Source: Alphaproteobacteria bacterium (GTDB taxonomy: Bacteria > Pseudomonadota > Alphaproteobacteria > SHVP01). Taken from it: a stretch of 64,000 nt of DNA. This document shows, piece after piece, positions 63,857 to 64,000 of this stretch. The notes under the pieces were generated by a model. It searched no databases and was not told the DNA's origin. It worked only from the letters and a program-made list of their open reading frames with translations. Each line of letters starts with the position of its first letter. Within the stretch, counting starts at the first letter, position 1. The stretch covers positions 1,205,118-1,269,117 of the forward strand of contig JAVJOO010000002.1 of NCBI GenBank assembly GCA_040216735.1, given 5' to 3'. The position numbers and the translations under genes are program-made.

Positions 63857-64000
63857 ATGGTAGGGGGGGAAGTGCAGCTTGATTTGCCCACCGAACGCAA
63901 GGTTTGCTTGGTAGGTGCGGGTGACGCCGCGCGACTCCTTTGCAAGCACCTTCTGCGTTCATCCGTAGATCTGAGCATAATCACAAATTTCGAACTGGAT
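63857..64000 (+). CDS. start of a next gene, Rossmann-like (3' end outside window)
   Basis: A frame open from the ATG at 63857 (or GTG at 63872) to the window edge. It reads QLDLPTERKVCLVGAGDAAR then LLCKHLLRSSVDLSIITNFE, a beta-alpha-beta nucleotide-binding start with GAGDAA, as in PglD/NeuD-type acyltransferases or formyltransferases. It is in line with the preceding genes, 15 bases after the FemAB-like stop, so the sialic-type operon continues. The product cannot be decided from 48 codons. Confidence 0.55.
   Translation, partial: MVGGEVQLDLPTERKVCLVGAGDAARLLCKHLLRSSVDLSIITNFELD

Overview
The window looks like an alphaproteobacterial chromosome segment, probably Rhodospirillales-like. The evidence is the split F0 operon with both b and b' subunits (atpI-atpB-atpE-atpX-atpF), a CcrM-type GANTC methyltransferase, two-subunit glycine decarboxylase genes behind a tandem glycine riboswitch, an ispH-thrB-rnhA block, and high G+C in the first 35 kb. 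No rRNA, tRNA or CRISPR array was seen.

Bases 1-35,080 are conserved housekeeping DNA. In order: a cut-off GNAT acetyltransferase, YqgE/AlgH, a stand-alone DsbD-alpha-like exported protein and a peroxiredoxin; rnhA-thrB-ispH; a double CDGSH iron-sulfur protein and a lipoprotein; the riboswitch-controlled gcvT-gcvH-gcvPA-gcvPB operon; a thioredoxin-fold protein and an unusual alpha/beta hydrolase; the F0 ATP synthase operon; smc with a DsbA-like protein and a DciA-like protein; mutY, ccrM and rnhB; a TetR regulator; a PA0069-type radical SAM protein; a TIGR04283/TIGR04282 pair; moaB, a soluble lytic transglycosylase and a family-4-like uracil-DNA glycosylase; ETF-ubiquinone oxidoreductase; and a TPR protein, ispE and a dienelactone-hydrolase-like lipoprotein.

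From about 35.1 kb to the right edge the DNA has visibly lower G+C and becomes one large surface-polysaccharide locus. Export comes first: a YjbE/GfcA-like peptide, YjbF/GfcB lipoprotein, a six-SLBB export protein and YjbH. A GT4 glycosyltransferase, a Wzz-like protein, UDP-glucuronate decarboxylase and a Wzy-like polytopic protein follow. The middle (45-52 kb) is rearranged. It holds an MBOAT/SGNH O-acetylation pair whose MBOAT gene is broken at a G8 tract, IS3-family debris with both terminal repeats, and two pairs of inverted paralogues (Wzy-like and FkbM) in which each arm has kept a different intact gene. Beyond it lie an asparagine-synthase-like protein, an SDR, a pyruvyl-transferase-family protein, a GT-B-like protein, a SPASM radical SAM enzyme, and a sialic-acid-like module (NeuB, NeuA, Gfo/Idh, a DUF4910 peptidase-like protein, a FemAB/GNAT-like protein) that runs off the window.

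Inferred overall: the cell assembles a xylose- or uronate-linked, acidic polysaccharide carrying a nonulosonate-like sugar, exports it through an SLBB/YjbH route, and decorates it by O-acetylation and possibly by pyruvyl, methyl, amide and aminoacyl groups. The most noteworthy points are the inverted-paralogue structure, the possibly phase-variable O-acetyltransferase, and the DUF4910/FemAB pair attached to the NeuB/NeuA genes.
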